Positions 1-7,940 of a stretch of 64,000 bases of DNA are shown here, piece after piece. The stretch lies in the NCBI RefSeq assembly GCF_023184515.1, contig NZ_JAAHBP010000003.1:434001-498000 (forward strand). The letters run 5' to 3'. The DNA comes from Streptomyces sp. D2-8 (GTDB taxonomy: Bacteria > Actinomycetota > Actinomycetes > Streptomycetales > Streptomycetaceae). Below the pieces are notes generated by a model. It did not search any database. It had not been told where the DNA came from and worked only from the letters and a program-made list of their open reading frames with translations. Position 1 is the first letter of the stretch; every line of letters starts with the position of its first letter. The position numbers were made by a program, and so were the translations under genes.

Positions 1-804
1 TGTGCGTCATGACATCGCTCACGAGATGCGGACCATGTGACATGAGGTTCCTCCTCGATGCGCCGGGTGTGCCGACGACGGTTTCGGTGACGCCTTCGGG
101 CTCCGGGTACACCCGGTGCCCGCTGCCGTAGGGCGCGTAAAGATCGAGCAGGCGAATGCGAGCCGCATGCAAGCGGTGGGCGACACGGAGCCGACCCAAA
201 CGGCGACGGCACGCCCGAACTTCGGATCTCGCGAGCGCACATGGCCCGTACGGCCTCCGCGTCCAACTCCCAGGCCCTCACCGGGCTCAGCGCCCCGCTG
301 CCACTGGTACGGCGGAAAGCGCCAGGATCAGCTGAGGAGTTCCGCGTGACTCACCGACTCGATGGCGGCGGCCCGGCGGCCGGGAACCCGCGAGTCGAGC
401 GTGACGGTGCCGCTGCGGATGACCCGGAACCGGTCGGCCCGCGGTCATGGTGGTGGTCATCGTCCGATCCTTTTCGCGTCCTGTGGCTCGTAGTTGCTCT
501 CAGCCTGAACGGAAGCTGGGTGCTGTGACACGGGTCGCCCGGGTCCCGTCGCCGGGTCGTTCGGCCCCATCGCGCGGACCCGGACTACGGAGACGGCACC
601 GCACAGCGCTCATGCACCGCGAGGGTCAGGTGGTGAAGAGGCGGAAGGGAGGGAAGGAGAACCACTTCTCGTGGATCCCGGTCACGCGGTACGCAGACGC
701 CACTGCTTCTCCACCCTGCCCACGGAACGGCTGGCCGTTCTGCACGGTGACGAACACCCTGGCTCAGGCTCCGGACGCGGCGCTGGGCGGTCCGGTGCGA
801 CACC
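1..804. other. Stretch with no recognisable intact gene
   Basis: All six frames here show only short, low-complexity arginine/proline-rich translations typical of non-coding reading in GC-rich DNA. I see no start with a ribosome binding site followed by a coherent protein. The following 1 kb holds recognisable remnants of stress genes, so this is probably older debris of the same kind. Confidence 0.5.
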
Positions 805-1008
805 GGTGGCGCGTACGTCGAGCATCCGGACAGACTCGTCGGTCGGGTCCGCGACACGTCGGTCGTCCCGCTGGCCGAGCGGCTGGTGCGCTCGGTCGAG
901 GGCGTGGTCGACGTTCGCTGCGAGCTCACCGGGCCCCGTCACCGTCCGGCACTCGAACTCGACTTGGAGGCGGAACAGCCGAGCAGGACCGGAGGGTCGA
1001 TCCCGTGA
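805..1008 (+). pseudogene. C-terminal remnant of a CBS/BON-domain protein
   Basis: The plus frame ending with the TGA at 1006-1008 reads as a coherent BON-domain end. It has the stretch VRDTSVVPLAERLVRSVEG followed by VVDVRCELTG and ALELDLEAEQ. In Streptomyces this arrangement forms the C-terminus of CBS-domain proteins, in which the BON domain follows two CBS motifs. No start codon or CBS part precedes it, so it is a truncated remnant. Family assignment is from memory of the motif pattern; the decay is seen directly. Confidence 0.5.
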
Positions 1009-1044
1009 GAGAGCCCGCCGACCGCGACAAGGATGACACCCGCC

Positions 1045-1365
1045 ATGACCACGCCCACGACACTCGCGACCGCCGACGCACGGGGAGAATGCGCCGGGGA
1101 CCACCTGCCCGGGGCGTTCAACATCCCCCGACCTGATCCGGCGGGCCCTGCCTGACATCCGGGCACCCGCCGACCGCGGCGACGTCCTGATGGTGTGGGC
1201 CTCCGGCTCCGCTCCGAGAACGCCCGCGTGATCCTCGCCGGGAACGGCATCCCCACCGACGCCCTCTCCAGAGGCACCGGCATCCGGGCGGCCGACGGCC
1301 ACGACCTGCACCAGCCCCGGAGCACCGCACGAACCGGCTGGGGGATGGAGCGGCAAGTCCGTCTG
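1045..1365 (+). pseudogene. Frameshifted rhodanese-domain gene remnant
   Basis: From the ATG at 1045 the reading ECAGDHLPGAFNIP is a typical rhodanese substrate-loop stretch. A frameshift near 1130 is needed to continue into DLIRRALPDI and GDVLMVWASGS, where the active-site loop is expected. Another shift leads into the C-terminal part ending with GWGMERQVRL, a tail seen in rhodanese/DUF2892 proteins. The catalytic cysteine position reads W-A-S, so the active-site Cys is not preserved. It is a broken sulfurtransferase gene lying among other stress-gene debris. Confidence 0.5.
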
Positions 1366-1369
1366 AGCT

Positions 1370-1625
1370 CCACCCGCCGCCTGGCCGCCATCACCCGCTC
1401 CGGCGCGGTCATGGCCGCCGGCACCCTTGCCGTCTTCGCCGGCGCCCACCACCTCACCGACACCGCGACCGCCGCCACCATGGCCTTCACCACGTTCGTC
1501 CTCTTCCAACTCTGCAACGCCCTGGCCGCGCGCAGCGAGGACGGCCCCGTCCTCGGACGCCACCAGTTGCACAACCGCACCCTGTGGATCTGTCTGGCCG
1601 CCGTCCTCACCCTCCCTCGAGTGGG
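1370..1625 (+). pseudogene. C-terminal membrane fragment of a P-type cation ATPase
   Basis: The plus frame contains SGAVMAAGTLAVFA followed by TAATMAFTTFVLFQLCNALA and LGRHQLHNRTLW. This is the hallmark of the last transmembrane helices of P-type cation-transporting ATPases (Cation_ATPase_C). The phosphorylation and nucleotide-binding domains are absent and the fragment is joined in frame to the rhodanese debris before it, so it cannot be functional. It indicates a deletion that fused remains of two unrelated genes. Confidence 0.55.
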
Positions 1626-2000
1626 ATGTGCCCTGCCCGTCGGTGAGAACGTGACGGTCTCGGACACGCGCGGTCGACCGGACGGCCCCGCTCTCGAGCC
1701 CCGTCGGGCCGATGGGCCGAAGCCCGCGGGCCACGGCGGCCCCGTCACCCGAAAGCGGCGACTCGCCTGTTCGAGGAGATGTCGGGACTGTGCCGTAAGG
1801 GCACGGTTACCGCCACCGAGGCCAGCCACCTCGGGACGCGGACGCCGAGGGGCGCCGTACTCACGGGAGTTGTCCTCCCCGCCCTGGAGCCGACCTGCCG
1901 ATGGGGCCGTTCGGCCCCCGTTCGAGCCCATCGGCCCCTGCCCCCGGAAGCCGCTGAACGACAAGGTCATAGCAGATACCCGACACAGGAGGTGGGCTAC

Positions 2001-2906
2001 ATGCCCGGTACGATCATCGTGGGACTGGATGGCTCGCTGGAGAGCCGGGCCGCAGCCGATTGGGCCGCCCGCGAGGCCGCCCTGCGAGGGCTGGCGGTGA
2101 AGCTGGTTCACGTGTGGCAACCGGTACCCGCACGCATGGCGCAGGCTCCGCTCCTCGGCGCGGAGACTCACCAGCACTGGACCGAGCGGATTCCGCGAGA
2201 GGCCGCCGAGGGCCTGCGGCTGCGCCACCCGGATGTCGAAGTGGGCATCGAGCAGCTGACCGGCTCGCGGACCGACGCCCTCGTGGAGGCGGCGGGCGAC
2301 GCGGAACTGCTGGTCCTCGGCTCCCGTGCCCTGAGCGGCCTCGGAGGCTTCCTGGTGGGGTCCATAGGGCAGAGCGTGGTCGCCCGCACCGAGACGGCCG
2401 TGGTGCTCGTGCGCGCCGGGGAGCAGGCCGTGGACGAACACGTCAGGGATTCCGCCGGCATCCCGTCCGCCGCCACCGCGTTCCGGCCCGTGGTCCTGGG
2501 CCTGGACGCCGACAGTCCCGACGAGACCGTGCTCGACTTCGCCTTCGAGGAGGCCAGGTGCCGCCAGGCCCCGCTGACCGCGGTACACGGCTGGGACCTG
2601 TCGCCCTACGCCGTCTACACCATGGGAGCGGGCTTCGAGACGCACGAGGAGTTCGCCCGAGCCGAGGCCACCGCGCTCACCGAGGCGCTGCGGCCCTGGC
2701 GCCAGAAGTACCCGGACGTCGAGGTCACCGAGGTCTCCCGCCCCGGCAGCGCCGCGAACCTCCTCGTCGACGCCTCCCGCGACGCCTCCCTCGTCGTTGT
2801 CGGCAGGCGTCGTCGCCGCAATCCGCTGGGCGTGCACATCGGGTCCGTCGCTCACGCGGTCATGCATCACGCCGTCGCCCCCGTCGCCGTCGTCGCGCAC
2901 GGCTGA
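2001..2906 (+). CDS. Tandem universal stress protein (UspA family)
   Basis: A 301-residue protein of two Usp domains. The first starts with IIVGLDGSLESRAAADWA and ends with the nucleotide-binding stretch LVLGSRALSGLGGFLVGSIG (about residues 105-125). The second starts near residue 150 (PVVLGLDADSP) and ends with VVVGRRRRRNPLGVHIGSVA. The G-2x-G-9x-G-S/T type motif in both halves suggests ATP binding. The ATG at 2001 is chosen because AGGAGGT lies 8-13 bases upstream and the protein begins exactly at the Usp fold. Cytosolic; Usp proteins of actinobacteria typically respond to hypoxia or starvation, in keeping with the stress-gene remnants upstream. A second tandem Usp lies at 47271-48167. Confidence 0.9.
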   Translation: MPGTIIVGLDGSLESRAAADWAAREAALRGLAVKLVHVWQPVPARMAQAPLLGAETHQHWTERIPREAAEGLRLRHPDVEVGIEQLTGSRTDALVEAAGDAELLVLGSRALSGLGGFLVGSIGQSVVARTETAVVLVRAGEQAVDEHVRDSAGIPSAATAFRPVVLGLDADSPDETVLDFAFEEARCRQAPLTAVHGWDLSPYAVYTMGAGFETHEEFARAEATALTEALRPWRQKYPDVEVTEVSRPGSAANLLVDASRDASLVVVGRRRRRNPLGVHIGSVAHAVMHHAVAPVAVVAHG

Positions 2907-3563
2907 CCCGCCCGTCACGGACAGAAGGACGACGTGTCATGAGGGCCGTGGGCGCGTAGGCGCCTCGGGCGATCCTCTGGGCCACGGAATCCGCGCCGAG
3001 GTCGCCATGCCGGCGCGACGGGGACGGGCAACGGCACGCCGCCGCGCCGTCGGCCGCCGTCCCGCCTCCCGCCCCGAACGGGCCGGGAGGCGGGGGTCAC
3101 GTACAAGGGGACGATGCAGTGCAGGTGGCCCACGGAGCGGGCGCCGACAGGAATCAGGAGGAGACCCCCTTGGCACCGTCTCTTCGATGCACCGACGAAC
3201 GCGGACGGCGAATGGCCAGCGGTCTGGTGGCAGGGCGCCGGCAGCGCCGACGACCCGCCGGACTTCTCGACCCTCGTCCTCGCCGGTCCGGAGGGGCCCA
3301 TCTTCGACGCGGGCACCCATGAGCGCGCCGATGGCCTACCCCGGGGCGGTCCCTGCCGGGTGGGTGCTCGGCGCCCGCCCGGCCCTCTTGGTCAAAGGGC
3401 AAGGGCAACAACGACGTTGAACACGTCGAGCCGATCACCGTCTGTGCCGAGGGGCGAGTACGTGCATGCTGCCGAGCAGTGGGACCTCGTACTGGACGAC
3501 CTCTTCGTGCTCTCCTGCCCGGAGGTCAGGGCGCTCGCCTGACCTCCCAGGCTCCGCCGCCGG
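2907..3563. other. Intergenic stretch with no firmly supported gene
   Basis: Between the Usp gene and the aldolase-like gene no frame is convincing. A plus-strand frame at 3114-3542 has a coherent patch (VWWQGAG ... PDFSTLVLAGPEGPIFDAG) that could be the remnant of a small hypothetical protein, but its second half is low-complexity and no good ribosome binding site precedes the ATG. I do not call it a gene. Confidence 0.4.
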
Positions 3564-3680
3564 CTACTTCGTCTTGCGGTTCGCGGAGAAGGCAGGCTCT
3601 TTCCCCAGCACTTCGATCGTCTCTTCCATCTCGCGGACCTTACGGCGCAGTTGCACCAGTTCCTCGCGCTCGGCCATGGT
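3564..3680 (-). mobile_element. IS3-family OrfA C-terminal remnant fused in frame to the aldolase-like gene
   Basis: The translated tail EREELVQLRRKVREMEETI followed by EVLGKEPAFSANRKTK matches the pattern of IS3 OrfA leucine-zipper ends (ELxxLRRxxxxLExExxILxKAAAFFAxE). It is in frame with the upstream PLP enzyme. No OrfB or inverted repeats are visible. Confidence 0.5.
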
Positions 3681-4772
3681 CAGCGCGCCCGCCGTCCCTT
3701 GGCCTCGCTCCGCCGCCAGCTCCTCCGCGATCGCCGCCGCGAACGCGTCCACGTCGCCCTCGGTGGTGTCGAAGGAGGTCATCCAGCGGACCTCGCCGGC
3801 CTGCTCGTCCCAGGTGTAGAAGCGGAAACGCTTCTGGAGACGCTCGGTGACGGCCGGCGGCAGGACGGCGAAGATCTGGTTGGCCTGCACCGGGCGAGAG
3901 ATCTCCAGGCCCGGCAGCTCGCGCACCGCCTCGTACAGCCGCTGGGTCATCGCGTTGGAGCGGGCCGCCGAGCGCAGCCAGAGGTCGCCGCCCAGCAGTG
4001 CCTCGAACTGCACCGACATGAAACGCATCTTGGACCCCAGCTGCATGCTCGTCTTGCGCAAGTGGGCCATGCCGCGCACCGCGTCCTCGTTGAGCACGAT
4101 CACCGCCTCGCCGAAGAGCAGCCCGTTCTTGGTGCCGTCCAGCGAGAGGACGTCCACGCCGGCGTCGGTGGTCATCTCACGCAGGGACACGCCGAGGGTG
4201 GCGGCGGCGTTGGCGAGCCGGGCGCCATCCAGGTAGACGAGCATGCCGAGGTCGTGCGCGTGGTCGCAGATCGCACGGATCTCGTCCGGCCTGTAGCAGG
4301 TACCGAGCTCGGTGGACTGGGCGATCGAGACGACCTTGGGCCGGGCCCGGTGCTCGTCCTCGAAGCCCCATGCCTGGCGGTCGATCAGCTCAGGGGTGAG
4401 CTTGCCGTCCCATGCGGGCACCGTAAGGAGTTTGATCCCGGCGACCTTCTCGGGCGCCCCACCCTCGTCGACGTTGATGTGGGCCGACTCGGCGCAGACC
4501 ACGGCGTCCCAGCGGTCGAGCATGGTCTGCAGCGCGACCACGTTCGCGCCGGTGCCGTTGAAGACCGGGTACGTGTGCGCGGTGGGGCCGAAGTGGCCGC
4601 GCACCACTTCCTGGAGGCGCTCGGTGTAGACGTCGGCGCCGTAGCTGACCTGGTGGCCGCCGTTGGCCAGGGCGATCGCCGCAAGGATCTCGGGGTGCGC
4701 CCCCGCGTAGTTGTCGCTGGCGAAGCCGCGCTCGCCCGGGTCGTGCCCACCCTCTTCCCTCGGTCCTGACAT
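3564..4772 (-). CDS. Threonine-aldolase-like PLP enzyme with an IS3-derived C-terminal tail
   Basis: A 402-residue protein of the beta-eliminating lyase/threonine aldolase family (fold type I PLP). FASDNYAGAHPEILAA opens the fold, the residues around GTGANVVAL contact PLP phosphate, VYLDGARLANA carries the Asp that pairs with the PLP nitrogen, and SLDGTKNGLLFGEA carries the Schiff-base Lys. Such enzymes cleave beta-hydroxy amino acids such as L-threonine to glycine and an aldehyde. The family normally ends near residue 360. The last 38 residues, EREELVQLRRKVREMEE onward, look like the end of an IS3-family OrfA coiled coil, so the gene has been extended by an insertion-sequence remnant. Whether the fused enzyme still works is unknown. 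Confidence 0.75.
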   Translation of the reverse strand: MSGPREEGGHDPGERGFASDNYAGAHPEILAAIALANGGHQVSYGADVYTERLQEVVRGHFGPTAHTYPVFNGTGANVVALQTMLDRWDAVVCAESAHINVDEGGAPEKVAGIKLLTVPAWDGKLTPELIDRQAWGFEDEHRARPKVVSIAQSTELGTCYRPDEIRAICDHAHDLGMLVYLDGARLANAAATLGVSLREMTTDAGVDVLSLDGTKNGLLFGEAVIVLNEDAVRGMAHLRKTSMQLGSKMRFMSVQFEALLGGDLWLRSAARSNAMTQRLYEAVRELPGLEISRPVQANQIFAVLPPAVTERLQKRFRFYTWDEQAGEVRWMTSFDTTEGDVDAFAAAIAEELAAERGQGTAGALTMAEREELVQLRRKVREMEETIEVLGKEPAFSANRKTK

Positions 4773-4774
4773 CG

Positions 4775-5150
4775 ATGCCCGGCGTCGGCGTCAGGACCGC
4801 CGCAGTCCTGCTGGTCACCGTCTGCGACGGCACCAGCTTCACTACTGCCGTCCACCTCGCCTCCTACGCCGGACTCGCCCCCACCATGAGGTCGTCGGGA
4901 ACCTCGATCCATGGTGAACACGCACCCGAGGCGGCAACCGGCAGCTTAAACGGGCCATATTCCTGTCCGCCTTCGCCTGCATGAACGCCGACCCGGCCTC
5001 CTGCGCCTACTACGACGAGCTACGCGCCCGCGGCAAAGCCCCCCCCCAAGCCCTCCTCCGCCTCGCTCGCTAACGCATCAGCGTCCTGTTCGCCATGCTC
5101 CGCGACGGTACCTTCTACGAACCCCGCACCCCCGAAGACGTCGAGCGGCC
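4775..5150 (+). mobile_element. IS110-family transposase remnant (C-terminal half)
   Basis: The frame from 4775 reads MPGVGVRTAAVLLVTVCDG and HLASYAGLAPTMRSSGTSI, the Transposase_20 motif of IS110/IS116/IS902 enzymes. Near 4925 a frameshift is needed to continue into RGGNRQLKRAIFLSAFAC and YYDELRARGKAP. An in-frame stop then interrupts the normal RKRISVLFAM end before LRDGTFYEP. The N-terminal DEDD domain is missing. It is a dead IS fragment divergent from the aldolase-like gene. Confidence 0.8.
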
Positions 5151-5176
5151 GCATGGCCCCAGCAGGCCAAACCACC

Positions 5177-5440
5177 CTAAATCCAACTTGGACGCCTTAG
5201 AGTCGTGTTCTCCCGTTGCTCATCACGTGACGTCGGGTCGCGCCAGGAGAGGGTGGTCTCGCCGGCGAGGCGGCGGGCCATCAGGTCAGTCATGGCAATG
5301 TGGATCATGGCTTCGGAGCGGGCGGTGAGGGTCTCGTAGTCGCGGGCGAGACGACGGTGCATCACGATCCAACCGATACTCCGCTCGACCACCCAGCGCC
5401 TTTGGCAACGTGAAACCCGCGGGCGTCCGGGTTTCCTGGA
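5177..5440 (-). mobile_element. IS5-family transposase remnant (C-terminal part)
   Basis: On the minus strand the reading RRWVVERSIGWIVMHRRLAR followed by DYETLTARSEAMIHIAMTDL is the standard C-terminal end of Streptomyces IS5-like DDE transposases, including the catalytic Glu of the VERSIGW motif. The rest of the enzyme is absent and the upstream frame becomes low-complexity. A dead element abutting the IS110 remnant. Confidence 0.8.
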
Positions 5441-5574
5441 CGCTCTCTCGAAGCGCCTGGCCCGACAGGGTCGGTCGGCGCTCGCCCTGGAGGCCGTGCT
5501 GGCGAGCGGGTGGAACCGCATGGGGCGCCGTACCTGCATGAGCCTCACGATCCGTCAGTTAAATCAGCATATGA

Positions 5575-5828
5575 TCAGCATGAGTCCCCGAGCATTCCGA
5601 GGCGGTCGTCCGAACAGGCGCCGGGGGTGGTGGCATCACAGTGACGCGGGTGGCGCGGAAGCCCAGGCAGGGAGCCTTCGCGTCAGAGTGAAGCGATGTT
5701 CCTCACAATCTTCGAGTCCGGCGCGTGCCAGTTGTAGAGTCAAGACCGCCCTTGACCTGCAAAAAGCAGGCAGGGAGCCGTCTTCCAGGAGTCCACCATG
5801 CTGCGCACCATGTTCAAGTCCAAGATCT
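5575..5828 (+). repeat. Left copy of duplicated panD leader and start
   Basis: This segment is recognisably the same as 54434-54660, which lies directly in front of and into intact panD, in the same orientation. Shared blocks include TCAGCATGAGTC, AAGCCCAGGCAGG, GCGATGTTCCTCACAA, AGACCGCCCTTGACCTGCA, AAAGCAGGCAGGGAGCCG, CTTCCAGGAGTCCA and TTCAAGTCCAAGATC. The left copy carries about 25 extra bases near 5620-5645 and scattered substitutions, so it is not a recent exact duplication. Similarity stops at panD codon 10. Confidence 0.85.
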
Positions 5829-5830
5829 AG
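5798..5830 (+). pseudogene. panD 5-prime fragment (ten codons, then stop)
   Basis: ATG at 5798 with the same AGGAG-containing leader as real panD encodes MLRTMFKSKI and then TAG. The intact gene at 54630 begins [10 protein letters not shown]. The fragment ends abruptly where homology ends, giving an 11-codon mini-frame that probably still has the panD translation signals but no enzyme. Confidence 0.8.
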
Positions 5831-6298
5831 TACCTGGGCGTTTGTGCAGGACGGAGGTTTGATCGGGCGCAGCGGGTCAGCAAACGGTCAGCATCGGACG
5901 CGGGGCGTCCCGGGTTGATGGCCTGGCGACCTCCTTGGTGGGGGTCTGAAGCAATGCCTGGTTCCGGTCCGGAAGGCGGAGAGGGCTGCACCAGGTTCCC
6001 GTGCGCGGGCTGTTCACGGTCAGGCGGGCGTGGACGGCCACGACCGAGGGCATGTGGCGGTGCCGCCCGGATCGCGGCGGACCTGGCAGTCGCAGGCCGC
6101 GCTCCTGCTTCGCGCTCTGGGGGAACTCCTCGACGGCCCATCCGACTGCCTGTGAAGGCAGATCGGTTCGCGCTGCGTGGCGCCTGCCGGGCAGGCGGTC
6201 GCTCAGGGCCGGGCATGCTGCGCCAGGCGAACACCTCGGCCTCCCAGGCGCCGGTTGGCCATCGTGGCAGGGCCTTCGCGGTTGCTGTGCTGTGCTCC
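5831..6298. other. Junction region without recognisable gene
   Basis: No coherent protein is readable on either strand here. It contains one more example of the 11-base-period direct repeat seen before both panD leaders (TCAGCAA at 5877, TCAGCAT at 5888). It separates the panD fragment from the end of the zinc ABC ATPase gene. Confidence 0.45.
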
Positions 6299-7033
6299 TC
6301 AGAGCGCTTGCCAGACCTGGGCCAGCGCCGACGTGGTCAGGACCTGGTCCGGACGTCCCTGCCCGACGAGGCGGCCGTCCTGGAGCAGGAGGCAGGTGTG
6401 CGCCGCGCGCGCGACCTCCAGGTCGTGCGTTGCCTGGACGACCGTCACGCCGTCGGCGACGAGCGCCGTCAGCAGCGCCCCGATCCGCTCCCTCGCCTCC
6501 GGGTCCAGGCCGGTGGTCGGCTCGTCGAGGAGCAGCAGGTCCGACTCCTGTGCCAGACCCTGGGCGATGAGCGCACGTTGACGCTGCCCGCCCGACAGTT
6601 CGCCCAGTTGACGTGAGGCGAGGTCGCCGATGCCGAGCCGGTCGAGCGCCGCGTCCACGGTCGCGTGGTCCCGTGCGGTCAGCCGGCGCCACGGCCCGCG
6701 CTCGCCCCAGCGCCCCATCTCCACGGTTTGCCGAACGGTGAGCGGGAGGGTGTCGCCGACTGCTCCGCGCTGCGGTACGAAGGCGGGCGGTCGATCGCCG
6801 GTGCGGAGGAGATCGCCGGATGTCGGCTTGATCACACCGGCGAGCACACCGAGCAGGGTCGACTTGCCGCTGCCGTTCGGGCCGACTAGCGCCGTCGTGG
6901 TCAACTCGGTTATTTCCGCACTGACTTGATGGAGTACTGGGCGCCCTGGATAGCCGGCGCACAGCCCCGAGAAGCGGAGGTGAGCAGTCCGCTCGAGGGG
7001 AGGGGCGGGAGAGGGGCACGGTTTTTTGAACAT
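6299..7033 (-). CDS. aztA: Zinc ABC transporter ATPase (AztA/ZnuC type)
   Basis: A 244-residue ABC ATPase: Walker A GPNGSGKST (about residues 48-56), Q-loop FVPQRG, signature LSGGQRQR (about 147), Walker B LLLLDEPTTGLD, and the H-loop His in QATHDLEV. It energises zinc import with the membrane partner encoded divergently at 7059. The start is taken at the ATG at 7033; an in-frame ATG at 7042 is equally possible. Both lie on top of the Zur box at 7027-7041, leaving no room for a leader, so transcription may be leaderless and Zur would block promoter and start together. The divergent ATPase/permease order differs from the usual znuACB operon and matches the AztABCD-type context here. Confidence 0.85.
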   Translation of the reverse strand: MFKKPCPSPAPPLERTAHLRFSGLCAGYPGRPVLHQVSAEITELTTTALVGPNGSGKSTLLGVLAGVIKPTSGDLLRTGDRPPAFVPQRGAVGDTLPLTVRQTVEMGRWGERGPWRRLTARDHATVDAALDRLGIGDLASRQLGELSGGQRQRALIAQGLAQESDLLLLDEPTTGLDPEARERIGALLTALVADGVTVVQATHDLEVARAAHTCLLLQDGRLVGQGRPDQVLTTSALAQVWQAL

Positions 7034-7041
7034 GGTTTTCA
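7027..7041. promoter_or_regulatory. Zur box between aztA and aztB
   Basis: TGAACATGGTTTTCA matches the actinobacterial Zur consensus TGAAAATGATTTTCA at 13 of 15 positions. It sits between the divergent zinc transporter genes, overlapping the aztA start codon and ending 17 bases before the aztB ATG, so it can control both. Confidence 0.85.
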
Positions 7042-7058
7042 TTGTAGTGTCCTGCCTC

Positions 7059-7919
7059 ATGGAGTGGTTGACGGTCCCGTTCGAGGTGACCTTCGTGCAG
7101 CGGGCTCTCTGGGGCGGGATGCTCGTGTCCGCGATCTGTGCGCTGGCGGGCACCTGGGTGGTGCTGAGGGGGATGGCCTTCCTCGGTGACGCCATGTCCC
7201 ACGGGCTGCTTCCGGGCGTCGCGGTGGCCGCGCTCCTCGGGGGGAACCTGATGGTGGGCGCGGTGGTCAGTGCCGCCGTCCTGACGGCCGGTGTCACCGC
7301 GCTCGGCCGTACGCCGAGGCTGTCGCAGGACACCGGCATCGGGCTGCTGTTCGTCGGCATGCTCTCGCTCGGCGTGATCATCGTGTCGCGCTCGCAGTCC
7401 TTCGCGGTCGACCTGACCGGCTTTCTCTTCGGTGACGTCCTCGCTGTCAGGCAGCAGGACCTCCTGGTGCTCGCGGCGGCGTTGCTCGCCGCGCTGGTGG
7501 TGTCGGTGCTCGGTCACCGTGCCTTCCTGGCCCTGGCGTTCGACTCGCGCAAGGCCCACACCCTGGGGCTGCGCCCGCGCGTGGCCCACGCCGTGCTCCT
7601 CGGCCTGCTCGGTCTGGCGATCGTCGCCTCGTTCCACATCGTCGGAACGCTGCTCGTCCTCGGACTGCTCATCGCACCGCCGGCGGCCGCCCTGCCCTGG
7701 GCCCGCTCCGTGCGCGGGGTCATGGTGCTCGCCGCCCTGCTCGGCGCCTTGGCCACATTCGGCGGCTTGCTGGTGTCCTGGCATCTGAGCACCGCAGCCG
7801 GAGCGACCGTCTCGGCCCTCGCGGTGAGCCTCTTCTTCCTCTCCCACGTGCTGTCCGGGCTGCGTGACCGCCGTACGCGCCACGCCCACGCCCCAGCCCC
7901 TGTACTCGAAGTCAACTGA
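7059..7919 (+). CDS. aztB: Zinc ABC transporter permease (AztB/ZnuB type)
   Basis: A 286-residue ABC-3 family membrane protein with about eight or nine hydrophobic helices. It begins MEWLTVPFEVTFVQRALWGG and contains GTWVVLRGMAFLGDAMSHGLLPGVA, the conserved early motif of ZnuB/MntB permeases. It forms the transmembrane channel for zinc delivered by the binding protein at 9173. The ATG at 7059 is preferred because it matches the usual family N-terminus; earlier in-frame starts at 7026 and 7032 lie inside the Zur box. The gene is followed after 21 bases by an AztD-like chaperone gene, forming the operon aztB-aztD1-aztC-aztD2. Confidence 0.85.
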   Translation: MEWLTVPFEVTFVQRALWGGMLVSAICALAGTWVVLRGMAFLGDAMSHGLLPGVAVAALLGGNLMVGAVVSAAVLTAGVTALGRTPRLSQDTGIGLLFVGMLSLGVIIVSRSQSFAVDLTGFLFGDVLAVRQQDLLVLAAALLAALVVSVLGHRAFLALAFDSRKAHTLGLRPRVAHAVLLGLLGLAIVASFHIVGTLLVLGLLIAPPAAALPWARSVRGVMVLAALLGALATFGGLLVSWHLSTAAGATVSALAVSLFFLSHVLSGLRDRRTRHAHAPAPVLEVN

Positions 7920-7940
7920 AAGAAGCCAGAGGCGATCGTC

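Noticed and set aside
939..2918. 659-codon minus-strand open frame opposite the universal stress protein gene
   Set aside because: The plus strand encodes a clear tandem Usp protein with a good ribosome binding site; the minus translation is a composition artefact.
5564..5894. CRISPR-like array from TCAGCAT repeats
   Set aside because: Repeats are 7 bases with 4-base spacers, only two per site; no cas genes are present.
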